Positions 34,138 through 43,384 of a stretch of 58,514 nucleotides of DNA are shown here, one piece after another. Below the pieces are notes generated by a model. It saw only the letters and a list, made by a program, of their open reading frames with translations, ran no database searches and was not told the DNA's origin. Each line of letters begins with the position of its first letter. Position 1 is the first letter of the stretch. The DNA is from Bacteroidota bacterium. Lineage in GTDB: Bacteria > Bacteroidota > Bacteroidia > Bacteroidales > Porphyromonadaceae. A program made the position numbers and the translations under genes. Location: NCBI GenBank assembly GCA_023388555.1, contig JAEWGA010000007.1, positions 1-58,514 on the forward strand, read 5' to 3'.

Positions 34138-35010
34138 ATGGACACAACCGAATTGCTCCAGAAGATACGTCGGATAGAGATCCGAACCAATAGGCTCTCG
34201 CGCAACATTTTTGCCGGAGAGTATTTATCGGCCTTCAAGGGGCGTGGTATGGCTTTTAGCGAAGTACGAGAATACCAGTCAGGTGACCCCATTAGGGATA
34301 TAGATTGGAATGTAACAGCCCGATACGACCGCCCCTTTGTAAAGGTTTACGAAGAGGAGCGAGAGCTGTCCGTACTACTATTGGTGGACGTTTCTGCCAG
34401 TGGAATATTTGGAACATTAACCAGAACAAAACGTGAGCTAATAGCCGAAATAGCAGCAACCTTAGCGTTTTCCTGTATTACCAACAATGATAAGGTTGGG
34501 GTTATTTTTTATACCGATAGAATAGAAAAATACATTCCGCCCAACAAGGGGAGAAAGCATGTACTCCATATCATTAGCGAAATATTACAGCTTACCCCAT
34601 CGGGAAAACAAACAAATTTGGCTGAAGCGTTAGCCTATGCCAGCAATGTGCATAAGCGAAGCTGCACGTTATTTATTTTGTCGGACTTCATAGATTCGTC
34701 CAACTATGCCGACACACTGAAAGTGGTTGCTATGAAGTACGACATCAAAGCTATACGAGTAACCGACCCTCACGAATATTTACTACCTAAGGTTGGTTTG
34801 CTACGGGTACATGATGCCGAAACAGGAGAAGTACTACTCATTAACTCCTCGGACACAAAAACAATACAGCACTACCAAAGCCATTGGCAACAAGCAACGG
34901 ATTTAATGACGAAAACATTTCAGAAGTATAACGTGGATTACGTATCGGCAAGCACCAACCAGGACTATGTTCCAGCGTTATTTCAACTGTTTGCAAAAAA
35001 AAGACGATAG
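34138..35010 (+). CDS. DUF58 (VWA-like) protein of the Bat operon
   Basis: This is a soluble 290-residue protein of the DUF58 family that always travels with MoxR. The family hallmark GDPIRDIDWNVTARYDRPFVK is at about 50-70, followed by a VWA-like core LLLVDVSASG with a MIDAS-type DxSxS. There is no membrane span. It is probably the adaptor between MoxR and the membrane-bound Bat proteins. It sits two bases before the next gene. Confidence 0.93.
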   Translation: MDTTELLQKIRRIEIRTNRLSRNIFAGEYLSAFKGRGMAFSEVREYQSGDPIRDIDWNVTARYDRPFVKVYEEERELSVLLLVDVSASGIFGTLTRTKRELIAEIAATLAFSCITNNDKVGVIFYTDRIEKYIPPNKGRKHVLHIISEILQLTPSGKQTNLAEALAYASNVHKRSCTLFILSDFIDSSNYADTLKVVAMKYDIKAIRVTDPHEYLLPKVGLLRVHDAETGEVLLINSSDTKTIQHYQSHWQQATDLMTKTFQKYNVDYVSASTNQDYVPALFQLFAKKRR

Positions 35011-35012
35011 CT

Positions 35013-36020
35013 ATGAGGGCTAACCATTCCCTGCTTAACACTACCCTAAGAATCGTTGGGATTGTAGTTGCTTGGATATGTATTGGAGCATGCTGCATGG
35101 TTGCACATGCACAGTCCACAAAAGTAATTACAACTGTAGAGCCTACATCCATACGTATTGGCGAACACAGTAAGTTAATTATTAAAGTTGTACACAACCC
35201 TAACGACTCTACTCGTTTACTACTACCGGAAAAGGAGCTGGTGCCAGGAGTAGAAATTTTAGGCATACAGGAAAAAGGAAGCAATGCGCTGAATACACAA
35301 TTACAAGAAAAAATATACGAGGTAACCATTACTTCTTTCGACTCTGCTATGTATACCATTAGCGGCGTTAAGGCTCTTGTGGGCGGACAAGAAGTTACCA
35401 GCGAAGACAGCCCCAAACTAATAGTTAATACGGTGGAGGTAGATGCATCGGCCCCAGATAAGTTTTACGACATTAAAGAGCAATTGGAAAGCCCTTTTGT
35501 GTGGTACGACTATATCGTATACCTATTTATCCTGTTAGGTGTTGGCTTGCTGATACTCAACAGCTATATCCTGTACCACTTTTTTAAGCGCAGAAATAAA
35601 AAGAGTACAAAAGCCAAAGTTATCCAAGAGGAGATACGGGACCCCTACCAAGATGCAGTTAATGCTATCATGAACCTAAAAGCCGAAGAAGGATGGAAAA
35701 GCCCTAATGTAAAATGGTATTACACCCAAATCACCGATATTTTAAGGGATTATATCCAACACATTTGGAATATTCCAACCCATGATAAAACCAGTGGTGA
35801 GATACTTGAGCATTTAAGGGAAATGGCGCAGACCGATACCTCCAGTTATGCCAACCTCCGCAGGATTTTTGAAACGGCGGACTTGGCAAAGTTTGCCAAA
35901 TACAAACCCACCCCCGAAGAAGGTGCTCAGCTCCTGAATGTAACCGAAAAATTCATCCAAGATTATCACACCTATCCCTCTCCTGCTAAAGGTGAGGAAC
36001 CAGACCCTGCCACCCCATGA
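35013..36020 (+). CDS. Bat operon membrane protein of unknown function
   Basis: The 335-residue product has an N-terminal signal or anchor (about 12-32, ending HAQ), a periplasmic beta-rich domain resembling the BatD N-terminus, one central membrane span (about 167-189, YIVYLFILLGVGLLILNSYIL), and a cytoplasmic helical tail. Such a gene commonly lies between DUF58 and batA in this phylum and is usually left unnamed. Its stop overlaps batA as ATGA. A scaffold role in the Bat complex is inference. Confidence 0.85.
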   Translation: MRANHSLLNTTLRIVGIVVAWICIGACCMVAHAQSTKVITTVEPTSIRIGEHSKLIIKVVHNPNDSTRLLLPEKELVPGVEILGIQEKGSNALNTQLQEKIYEVTITSFDSAMYTISGVKALVGGQEVTSEDSPKLIVNTVEVDASAPDKFYDIKEQLESPFVWYDYIVYLFILLGVGLLILNSYILYHFFKRRNKKSTKAKVIQEEIRDPYQDAVNAIMNLKAEEGWKSPNVKWYYTQITDILRDYIQHIWNIPTHDKTSGEILEHLREMAQTDTSSYANLRRIFETADLAKFAKYKPTPEEGAQLLNVTEKFIQDYHTYPSPAKGEEPDPATP

Positions 36021-36997
36021 CTTTTGCCTCTCCAACATATTTTTCACTCCTCCTACTACTCATTCCGTTGGGGATATATGCATGGTACCGACACCGAAAC
36101 CCTGCCACATTTACTTTGTCCACAACCAGCTCCCTTTCGCCCCAAAAGCACCGGTGGGCCTTATTAATAAGCATTCTTCCCAATGCCTTTATTGTGGTTT
36201 CGTTTATCCTGCTTGTAGTAGCCTTAGCACGTCCGCAAGGGAGTTTTAGTAGTTCGTCGTCCACAACAGAAGGGATACACATTATGCTTGCATTGGACCA
36301 GTCGCCAAGTATGTTAGCACGCGACCTAAGTCCGAACCGAATTACAGCAGCGCGCAATGTAGCCTCGGAGTTTGTAAGCAAGCGCCCCCATGACAACATA
36401 GGTATTGTAGCCTTTTCGGGCAACAGTTATACGCTATGCCCTTTAACAACCGACCAAGCAACAATTCAAAACCTGCTAACAGGGGTGGACGTAGATATGC
36501 AAAGCAACGGAACAGCAATAGGTGATGGCTTAGCAACGGCTATAGGAAGGCTTAAGGATATTAAAGAGGGGTCGAAGGTTATTATCCTGCTTACCGATGG
36601 CTCCAACAACACTGGGAAAATAGCACCATTAACTGCGGCCGAAATGGCCCAATTGTTTGGCATACGTATTTATACCGTGGGGGTTGGCAGCAATGGCACA
36701 GCACCCATGCCCGTAATGACCCCATTAGGCATAGAGTATAGGCCTGTGCAGGTAGATATCGACGAAAATACCCTAACCTCCATAGCCCAAGGCACAGGAG
36801 GCAAATACTTCCGAGCAACAGACAACACAAGCCTATCCGAAATATATAGCGAGATAGACCAACTGGAAAAAACAAAAATAAATGTACAAGTATACCAGCA
36901 GCGCACCGAGAAGTTTGCTCTGTTCGTTGGGTTAAGCATTTTGTTTTTGCTGTTAGGACTACTTGGCCGAATGACAATATTACGAACCCTCCCGTAG
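36017..36997 (+). CDS. batA: BatA, membrane-anchored VWA protein
   Basis: The 326 residues comprise two N-terminal spans, a VWA domain on the periplasmic or cytoplasmic face, and a C-terminal span (about 298-318). The MIDAS motif appears as DQSPS in LALDQSPSMLARDLSPNRI, satisfying DxSxS, with TDGSNN further on. Bat proteins support oxygen and stress tolerance in Bacteroides. It starts inside the preceding stop (4-bp overlap) and is followed after 24 bp by batB. Confidence 0.95.
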   Translation: MTFASPTYFSLLLLLIPLGIYAWYRHRNPATFTLSTTSSLSPQKHRWALLISILPNAFIVVSFILLVVALARPQGSFSSSSSTTEGIHIMLALDQSPSMLARDLSPNRITAARNVASEFVSKRPHDNIGIVAFSGNSYTLCPLTTDQATIQNLLTGVDVDMQSNGTAIGDGLATAIGRLKDIKEGSKVIILLTDGSNNTGKIAPLTAAEMAQLFGIRIYTVGVGSNGTAPMPVMTPLGIEYRPVQVDIDENTLTSIAQGTGGKYFRATDNTSLSEIYSEIDQLEKTKINVQVYQQRTEKFALFVGLSILFLLLGLLGRMTILRTLP

Positions 36998-37021
36998 CTT
37001 ATAAAGCATTCATTACAAGCC

Positions 37022-38041
37022 ATGTTTAGGTTTTATCACCCTCATTATTTGTATCTTCTTATCCCCATTGTATTCCTAATAATTTTTGCCTTTGTGCGCA
37101 TTATTAAGGACCGGAAAAGCCTGAAACGTTTTGGAGATAGCCATTTAGTAAAGAAGCTAATGCCCGAGCTTTCTCTAAAACGTAAGCTTATTAAGAATGT
37201 GCTACTGAGCGTAGCCTTGGCATTAATGGTGGTAGCATTAGCGCGTCCGCAATTGGGGAACAAGCCCGAAAAGGTAAAGAAAAAGGGAATAGAAGTTATG
37301 GTTTGCCTGGACGTTTCTAACTCCATGCTGGCACAAGATATTAAGCCAAATAGGTTAGAGCACACCAAAATGATTTTATCCAGCATTATTGATAAACTGG
37401 ATAACGATAAAGTGGGGCTTATTTTATTTGCAGGCGAGGCTTTCGTGCAGCTACCGATAACGGCCGACTATGTGTCGGCAAAAATGTTTCTGGACAATGC
37501 CATCCCCGATGTTATAAGCCTTCAGGGAACCGATATTGCACGAGCTGTTACTTTGGCAACAAAAAGCTTTTCACAAGAAAGTAGTACCTCCAAGGTTATA
37601 CTGTTATTTACCGACGGTGAAGGCCATGAAGGAGGCGTTTCGGAAGCAGTAAAAAGTGCAAGGGAACAAAACATACTGGTTAGTATAATTGGCATAGGCT
37701 CACCTGCAGGGGCGCCAGTGCCAACGCCTAACGGTGAGTACCTAACCGATAATACTGGAAACATGGTGATATCCAAACTAAACGAAGAGATGTGCCAAGA
37801 AATAGCCTCCAACGGAGGGGGTATCTACATTAATGGCTCCGGGATATCTGCCACCATAAAGGCTCTGCAAGGGAGTTTGAGCAAAGTAAAGAAAACGGAA
37901 ATGGAAAGTGTGGTTTACAATTCGTATAGTGAAGTGTATTACTACTTCCTAATTCCAGCGTTACTATTAGTCGTTTTGGATTTATTCGTTCTGGACCGAA
38001 AGAACCGTTACTTTCAGAAAACCAAAATCTTTGACCGATGA
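37022..38041 (+). CDS. batB: BatB, membrane-anchored VWA protein
   Basis: This is a paralogue of BatA with the same plan: two N-terminal spans, VWA domain, C-terminal span. The 339 residues carry the MIDAS motif LDVSNSMLAQDIKPNRLEH (about 92-110) and LLFTDGEGHEGG. The stop overlaps the batC start by 4 bp. BatA and BatB are expected to assemble together under control of the MoxR ATPase. Confidence 0.95.
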   Translation: MFRFYHPHYLYLLIPIVFLIIFAFVRIIKDRKSLKRFGDSHLVKKLMPELSLKRKLIKNVLLSVALALMVVALARPQLGNKPEKVKKKGIEVMVCLDVSNSMLAQDIKPNRLEHTKMILSSIIDKLDNDKVGLILFAGEAFVQLPITADYVSAKMFLDNAIPDVISLQGTDIARAVTLATKSFSQESSTSKVILLFTDGEGHEGGVSEAVKSAREQNILVSIIGIGSPAGAPVPTPNGEYLTDNTGNMVISKLNEEMCQEIASNGGGIYINGSGISATIKALQGSLSKVKKTEMESVVYNSYSEVYYYFLIPALLLVVLDLFVLDRKNRYFQKTKIFDR

Positions 38042-38712
38042 AGAAAGGTATTACCCTCCTATTACTACTTATCACTTTAGGTAACCATAGCGTATGGGGG
38101 CAAAAAGCCCTACGGCAACTTAATAACCAAGGCAATAAAGCTTTTACAATAAAGGATTTTTCGGGAGCCGAAGTGTGTTACCGAAAAGCATTAACCCAGG
38201 ACTCCACAAACCTACTTGTACGGTATAACTTGGGCAACACGTTATACCGTACCCAACGCCAGCAAGAAGCCGAGCAACAGTATACCTACATTCTGCAACA
38301 AGAAAACCTACCTCCACACCTCCTGGCCCAAACAGCCCATAACTTAGGGGACACCTATATGCACAATAAGGATTATGCCAAAGCTATTGAGGCATTTAAG
38401 TCCTCCCTCCGAATAAACCCGCTGGATGAGGAAACAAGGTACAATTTGGCCCTTGCGCAAAAACTCCTTAAGCAACAACAACAGCAACAAGGAGGAGAAC
38501 AAAAGAAAAAGGAAAAGGAAAAGCAACAAGAAGAACAAAAGCAGCAAGAACAACAAAAGCAGCAAGAACAACAGCCTTTGGAAAACAAGCTTAGCAAAGA
38601 AAATGCCGAGAAGATATTAGATATGTTCTTGCGCGACGAGCAAAATACCCGAAAACAGGAAGAAAAAAAGACACCTCAGAAAACCCAATCCCCCAATAAA
38701 AAGAATTGGTAA
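38038..38712 (+). CDS. batC: BatC, TPR protein with a Q/K/E-rich tract
   Basis: The 224 residues have a signal peptide (GNHSVWGQ cleavage region) and about three tetratricopeptide repeats (for example NLGNTLYRTQRQQEAEQQY and YAKAIEAFKSSLRINPLDEE). A low-complexity Q-, K- and E-rich tract of roughly 45 residues (about 142-187) follows before a charged C-terminus. This is the typical BatC build. The tract is encoded by CAA/CAG/GAA/AAG repeats and is likely variable in length between strains. Confidence 0.92.
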   Translation: MKKGITLLLLLITLGNHSVWGQKALRQLNNQGNKAFTIKDFSGAEVCYRKALTQDSTNLLVRYNLGNTLYRTQRQQEAEQQYTYILQQENLPPHLLAQTAHNLGDTYMHNKDYAKAIEAFKSSLRINPLDEETRYNLALAQKLLKQQQQQQGGEQKKKEKEKQQEEQKQQEQQKQQEQQPLENKLSKENAEKILDMFLRDEQNTRKQEEKKTPQKTQSPNKKNW

Positions 38713-38715
38713 CCC

Positions 38716-40542
38716 ATGATTTGGAAGAAACCCCATACAACCTTAAGGTATTGGCTGCTAACACTACTTTTTGTGGTTGGCACTGCGGTATCTTACGGTC
38801 AGCAAAACAAGATAAGTGTTCAGTTAAACGCGCCTCGTGTAGCAACCCAGGGCGATCCTTTTAACATATCCATTACAGTTAACGACTTAGCGGTAAAGGA
38901 AACACCCCAACTGTTACTGCCCGATGGCTTACAAATCCTTTATGGACCCGAGAAATCGGTTCGGCAGAGCCGTTCTATAATCAACGGCTCGGTATCGGTT
39001 AGCTCCACAGTGTCGTTCACCTATGTGCTTTTAGCTAATGCAACAGGAGAATACACGCTACCTGCTATTGGCGTAAAGGTTGGTAGTGCAACCTACAAAA
39101 CAGCACAACAAAAGGTAAGTGTGGTAAGTGGCACCAACAACAAAAACACAGAGGCAGCCCCCACCCACAACAGCGGCCAGGCCGATGTTTTTGCTACCGT
39201 TACAGCCTCCCAAAAAGATGCTTACGAAAACGAAGGCATTTTGGTCAGCTATAAATTATACTCTACCGAGCGGTTCGATATAAACAGTATTAAACTACCC
39301 GATTTCGATGGGTTCGTTTCCCAGGAAGTAGACCTCTCCAAGATAAGGCAAATATCCGTGGAAGAGCATAACGGGAAAGCGTACAATGTAGTCCTGCTAC
39401 ACCAAACACTCCTTTACCCCCAGCATGCAGGGAGTTTACAGATACCGGCAGGGCACTTTGGCATCCAAGTAACGGTGCCTGTAATCCCCTCCTTCGATGA
39501 CCCAGACGACTTATTCCGGGATTTCTTTTCAACACAACGAACCATACAAAAAAACATTTCCACCCAACCACTAACCATACACGTTAAACCCTTACCCAAA
39601 CCAGCACCCGAAGGGTTTAACGGAGCTGTAGGACAATTCAAAATAGAACCTACCGAAAAACCTCAGAGCATCACAAGAGCCGACGAAAGCTACCGGATAA
39701 GCTATACCCTACAAGGATGGGGGAACCTAAATATGATAAAACTCAATTTACCAAAATACCCATCCAGCTTCAACCTTTTTGACCCCAAAGAGCAAGTGAC
39801 TACCACTATTACCGATGGCAAACTAACGGGAACAAAACAGGTAGACTTTTTTGTTGTTCCACGTTCTGCCGGAGAGTATACACTGCCAGGGCTTACCTTC
39901 TGTTACTTCGACCCCACATCGGGGAAATATGAACAACTTAAAACCCCCGAAATCCCGGTACATGTAGACCCCGCAAAAGAAGGGGCTTCAAGAGCTAGTG
40001 TTGCAGACTATAGCCAACAAGAAAAGGTGAAATATACGGGACAAGATATCCATTACATAAAAACGACTAATGGCATAACACCATACAAACCCTCCTGGAC
40101 AAACTGGCTCCTTTTGTATTTATCGGTATTAATGGCCGGCATTGGCGCAAGTATGTGGATTCTTGGCAGGCGCAGTGTTGCAGGTCAAAAGGCTTATAAT
40201 AGTAAACAAGCCTCTAAACGCATTCGTAAATGGCTGCGTATTGCCGAAACAGAACGCAATAACACACACCCAGAAGTTTATTATGAAGCACTGCTTAAAG
40301 GGCTTAACAACTTTATAAGCCACAAGTTCCACCTCCCCGTAATCCGGCTAAACAAGGAGGATATTAGGCATACATTACTATCCTACGGAAGCTCCGAAGA
40401 ATTAGTTTCGGAAACCATAAACATTCTTACCACTTTAGAACTAAACCAATACTCACCAGCAACCAACAGTGAGGAACGAGACAGATTATACGACCAGGTG
40501 GTAAGTATTATTCAACAACTCGATAAGCTCAAAATAAAATGA
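38716..40542 (+). CDS. batD: BatD, periplasmic beta-domain protein
   Basis: The 608 residues have a signal peptide (YGQ boundary at about 29), several beta-sandwich domains with NDLAVKETPQLLLPDGLQI and ISYTLQGWGNLNMIKLNLP segments, one C-terminal span (about 457-476) and a cytoplasmic helical tail. This matches the oxygen-tolerance BatD family. It starts 3 bp after batC and overlaps batE by 4 bp. The binding partner is unknown; family position suggests it holds the Bat complex at the membrane. Confidence 0.95.
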   Translation: MIWKKPHTTLRYWLLTLLFVVGTAVSYGQQNKISVQLNAPRVATQGDPFNISITVNDLAVKETPQLLLPDGLQILYGPEKSVRQSRSIINGSVSVSSTVSFTYVLLANATGEYTLPAIGVKVGSATYKTAQQKVSVVSGTNNKNTEAAPTHNSGQADVFATVTASQKDAYENEGILVSYKLYSTERFDINSIKLPDFDGFVSQEVDLSKIRQISVEEHNGKAYNVVLLHQTLLYPQHAGSLQIPAGHFGIQVTVPVIPSFDDPDDLFRDFFSTQRTIQKNISTQPLTIHVKPLPKPAPEGFNGAVGQFKIEPTEKPQSITRADESYRISYTLQGWGNLNMIKLNLPKYPSSFNLFDPKEQVTTTITDGKLTGTKQVDFFVVPRSAGEYTLPGLTFCYFDPTSGKYEQLKTPEIPVHVDPAKEGASRASVADYSQQEKVKYTGQDIHYIKTTNGITPYKPSWTNWLLLYLSVLMAGIGASMWILGRRSVAGQKAYNSKQASKRIRKWLRIAETERNNTHPEVYYEALLKGLNNFISHKFHLPVIRLNKEDIRHTLLSYGSSEELVSETINILTTLELNQYSPATNSEERDRLYDQVVSIIQQLDKLKIK

Positions 40543-41300
40543 GACTTCCCTTCTTATATCGCCCCTTAATATTGCTACTTTTATGTTTGTGGGGAACAAC
40601 CCAAGGACAAGGACAAAGCCTACCTCCAGATAGTGCTTATGCCAAAGGTAATTTCCAAGAAGCTATAACTGGGTTCGAAGCCATCGTACAAGCAACGCCC
40701 TCGGCCATAGGGTACTACAACTTAGGTTGTGCCTACTTTAAAAACAACGAGTTAGGCAGAGCTATCCTGAACTTCGAGCGCGCATACCGGTTATCGCCTA
40801 CCGACCCCGACATCCAGTTTAATTTAAACTACGCACGCAGTAAAGCCACCGACAAAATACAAATACAACGTTCATGGGGCGAGAAATGGTTTCAAGTTAC
40901 AAACTCCTTATTCTCGTTATACACCTGGCTATTGTTAGGATTCCTATCCTTTATTATTAGTGTTGCGGGTATTGTACTGTTCATATATACCCCTTTGCCA
41001 TGGCTACGCCGTGTTGGGTTTTATGGAGCAGCTGCATTTTTGGTATTATGCAGTATTTGTAATTGGTGTGCCTGGAAAGGGTATGAGTTTATGACCAATA
41101 AACAACCTGCTGTTATAGTTGCACCCGAGGTAACCCTGAAAAGTTCTCCGGCAACCTCCGCAGAGGACTTAACAACACTCCATAGCGGCCTTAAAGTAAT
41201 TACAGCTGAAACGCTAAATGGATTTACCCAAGTAACCCTACCCGACAATACCGTAGGCTGGCTACCAGAGGAAACCATAGAACACATTGTAGCAAAATAA
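40539..41300 (+). CDS. batE: BatE, TPR and SH3-like protein
   Basis: The 253 residues have a signal peptide, TPR repeats (GYYNLGCAYFKNNELGRAIL and FERAYRLSPTDPDIQFNLN), two central spans (about 120-180) and a C-terminal SH3-like domain (about 190-250, VTLKSSPATSAEDLTTLHSG, WLPEETIEHI). This is the standard BatE arrangement. It is last of the named Bat genes, but PAP2 and two DUF4230 genes follow with tiny gaps, so the transcript probably continues. Confidence 0.93.
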   Translation: MRLPFLYRPLILLLLCLWGTTQGQGQSLPPDSAYAKGNFQEAITGFEAIVQATPSAIGYYNLGCAYFKNNELGRAILNFERAYRLSPTDPDIQFNLNYARSKATDKIQIQRSWGEKWFQVTNSLFSLYTWLLLGFLSFIISVAGIVLFIYTPLPWLRRVGFYGAAAFLVLCSICNWCAWKGYEFMTNKQPAVIVAPEVTLKSSPATSAEDLTTLHSGLKVITAETLNGFTQVTLPDNTVGWLPEETIEHIVAK

Positions 41301-41305
41301 AAAGT

Positions 41306-42001
41306 ATGATAGAACAGCTGGTTTTATTAGAACGCCCCTATTTTTTGCTCCTGAACAACTGCCATTCTCCGTATTTGGACAGCGTGTTCTACTTGTTTTC
41401 GGACCGCTACCCGTGGAGTATTCTAAGCCTATTTTTCTTGGTATTAATGCTTTATAGGCAAAAGTGGCAAGAGTGTGTAGTATTCCTGTTGGCTATAACA
41501 TTACTTATTTTCATAGGCGACCAACTATCGTCACATATATTCAAGCCCTTTTTCGAGCGTTATAGGCCCACCCATCACCCCTTAACATCGCAATGGGTCC
41601 AAACCGTTTTAGAGTATAAGGGCGGAAGGTACGGGTTCATTTCTGGGCACTCCACCAACTTTATTTCCTTTGCAACATTCACCTCCCTACTCCTCCGAAA
41701 CAAACTATACACGCTAATAGCCTTTATTACCGCCCTTACAGTATGCTACTCCCGTATATACTTAGGGGTACACTTCATCTCCGATGTTATACCGGGAATT
41801 ATGGCGGGCTTACTTGTAGGCTACACAGTACACTTCTTCTACAATACTTGCAGAGCAATTTGGTTTAAAAGAGGAAGCCAAAACTTGCGCACACCTTATT
41901 TAACCCCTCCCAGCAGAGTACATATGCTGAGTGCCTTATTGGGCGGATTTTACATTTGTGTTTGGCTGTTAGGCCCCATCGTATTCAAACTATATGTATA
42001 A
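41306..42001 (+). CDS. PAP2-type membrane phosphatase
   Basis: This is a membrane phosphatase of the PAP2 superfamily, acting on lipid phosphates such as phosphatidic acid or undecaprenyl diphosphate. The 231 residues show the three motifs: KPFFERYRP, SGHSTNF and SRIYLGVHFISD. About six spans are predicted. It lies 5 bp after batE and overlaps the next gene by 8 bp. The exact substrate is not evident from sequence. Confidence 0.93.
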   Translation: MIEQLVLLERPYFLLLNNCHSPYLDSVFYLFSDRYPWSILSLFFLVLMLYRQKWQECVVFLLAITLLIFIGDQLSSHIFKPFFERYRPTHHPLTSQWVQTVLEYKGGRYGFISGHSTNFISFATFTSLLLRNKLYTLIAFITALTVCYSRIYLGVHFISDVIPGIMAGLLVGYTVHFFYNTCRAIWFKRGSQNLRTPYLTPPSRVHMLSALLGGFYICVWLLGPIVFKLYV

Positions 42002-42626
42002 CCTTGTTTGCAGAAAAAAATGCTGGTGGGTGCTATCCCTTTTGCTTGCTTGCCTTGTCACCAGCTGTAAAAAAACTACTAATGCCCCCAATATAGCCGA
42101 AGAGGTAAGGCATATAGCCGAACTGAAATTAGCACAAACAACCATAGAACAAGTTTTCACTATCAAAGGCTATAATATTAATTTAGGAGGAATTCGTAAC
42201 CTTAACGACCTTTCCGAAGTTACTACCAGGTTTCTTCGTGTTGGTGACCGCATTGGTGTATATACAACCCAAATAACAGCCGTAGCCACTATGGATGTAA
42301 GCCAGTTTTCGGATGCAAACATAACCCTCTTCCCCAACACCAAACAAGTAGCATTAACCCTACCTCCCATAACAGTTACTATTGCGGGGCGCAATCCCGA
42401 ACTGAAGATTTTACACGAACGCGTAACCGGAACCCAGCCCCCCATAACACAGCAAGAAAGAAGGCAGGCACTACAAGACATTACCCCCGAAGCCCAAAGG
42501 AGGTTAGCCGAGGGAACCACTGTACACCAACAACTAATAAAACACGCCCAAGCGCAGGCGCACACTTTTTTTCAGGAACTTGTACAACGAAAAGGCTATA
42601 CCTTAAAAGAAATTACTTACCTATGA
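41994..42626 (+). CDS. DUF4230 protein, lipoprotein
   Basis: The 210 residues begin with a basic, hydrophobic stretch ending in VTSCK, a lipobox-like site, followed by a helical-beta domain of the DUF4230 family (LAQTTIEQVFTIKGYN, LRVGDRIGVYTTQITAVATM). Function is unknown. It overlaps PAP2 by 8 bp and overlaps the next DUF4230 gene as ATGA, so these three genes form a tight unit. Confidence 0.8.
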   Translation: MYNLVCRKKCWWVLSLLLACLVTSCKKTTNAPNIAEEVRHIAELKLAQTTIEQVFTIKGYNINLGGIRNLNDLSEVTTRFLRVGDRIGVYTTQITAVATMDVSQFSDANITLFPNTKQVALTLPPITVTIAGRNPELKILHERVTGTQPPITQQERRQALQDITPEAQRRLAEGTTVHQQLIKHAQAQAHTFFQELVQRKGYTLKEITYL

Positions 42627-43261
42627 AACTCCGCAAGGTTTTAACCCCACTACTGCTCGTACTGTTTTTAACCCTTGGGGGTATAGCCCTCCGCAATATT
42701 GGCCCTTGGTGGGAAAACCAGGGACTATTCAACAAGCCCGAAGTAAATGCTACGTTAGTTCACGAAATACAAAAAGTTATACAGCTCAGTACCCTCCACG
42801 TAACCAAAGTTGTTCCGGTAAAAAAGCAATGGGAAAACTACTCTGCCTTTGGTGTTGGAGAATTTAATGTAACCATTGGTTTCGACTTAGAACGCCTAAC
42901 AACCTATACCAAAGGAGACACCATTATAGCCCAGTTGCCACCAGAAAAAATAGAGGTCTACGAAAACCCACAAAATCCCTTTCAGGTTGTAGATATATGG
43001 GGGAATAACCCTTGGAGCAGACTCAACACCACGGGTATTACAACTCTACAAGAAAACGAAATGAAGCAACAAGCGGTAGCCTCTATTCGTAGCGACTTAT
43101 ATACCGATGGCTACATCCAAAAAGCACGTTCCGAAGCTTTGGTACAGTGCGCTAAGCTCCTATCTATTCTCCCTGGTACAGTTATCATAACCGACTCCTC
43201 TCCTAACATAAACTGGAAACCCAACCAACACCAGCCCAATTTAGGACCTATAAAGGACTAA
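42623..43261 (+). CDS. DUF4230 protein, second paralogue
   Basis: The 212 residues have one N-terminal anchor (about 5-25) and a DUF4230 domain resembling the previous gene (VGEFNVTIGFDLERLTTY, IIAQLPPEKIEVYENPQ). Tandem DUF4230 genes may make a hetero-complex at the membrane; this is inferred from the pairing. It is the last gene before a strong terminator, ending a probable run that began at moxR. Confidence 0.8.
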   Translation: MKLRKVLTPLLLVLFLTLGGIALRNIGPWWENQGLFNKPEVNATLVHEIQKVIQLSTLHVTKVVPVKKQWENYSAFGVGEFNVTIGFDLERLTTYTKGDTIIAQLPPEKIEVYENPQNPFQVVDIWGNNPWSRLNTTGITTLQENEMKQQAVASIRSDLYTDGYIQKARSEALVQCAKLLSILPGTVIITDSSPNINWKPNQHQPNLGPIKD

Positions 43262-43298
43262 CCCCTACCCTAACACAAAACGTACTGTTACAGTATTA

Positions 43299-43343
43299 AG
43301 AAGACCGCACCGTAATTCGTTATTTACGGTGCGGCCTTCTTTT
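43299..43343 (+). terminator. Strong terminator after the DUF4230 pair
   Basis: AAGACCGCACCGTAA pairs with TTACGGTGCGGCCTT with one internal mismatch, and is followed by a T-rich tail. It ends the extended Bat transcript. Confidence 0.85.
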
Positions 43344-43384
43344 ATGCTCTTCCTATCCCCCCTTGGTTAGTTAAGAGCACTACG

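Noticed and set aside
38460..38620. Cys/Leu-rich minus-strand frames opposite batC
   Set aside because: They are complements of the CAA/GAA/AAG repeat tract of batC and have no independent support.
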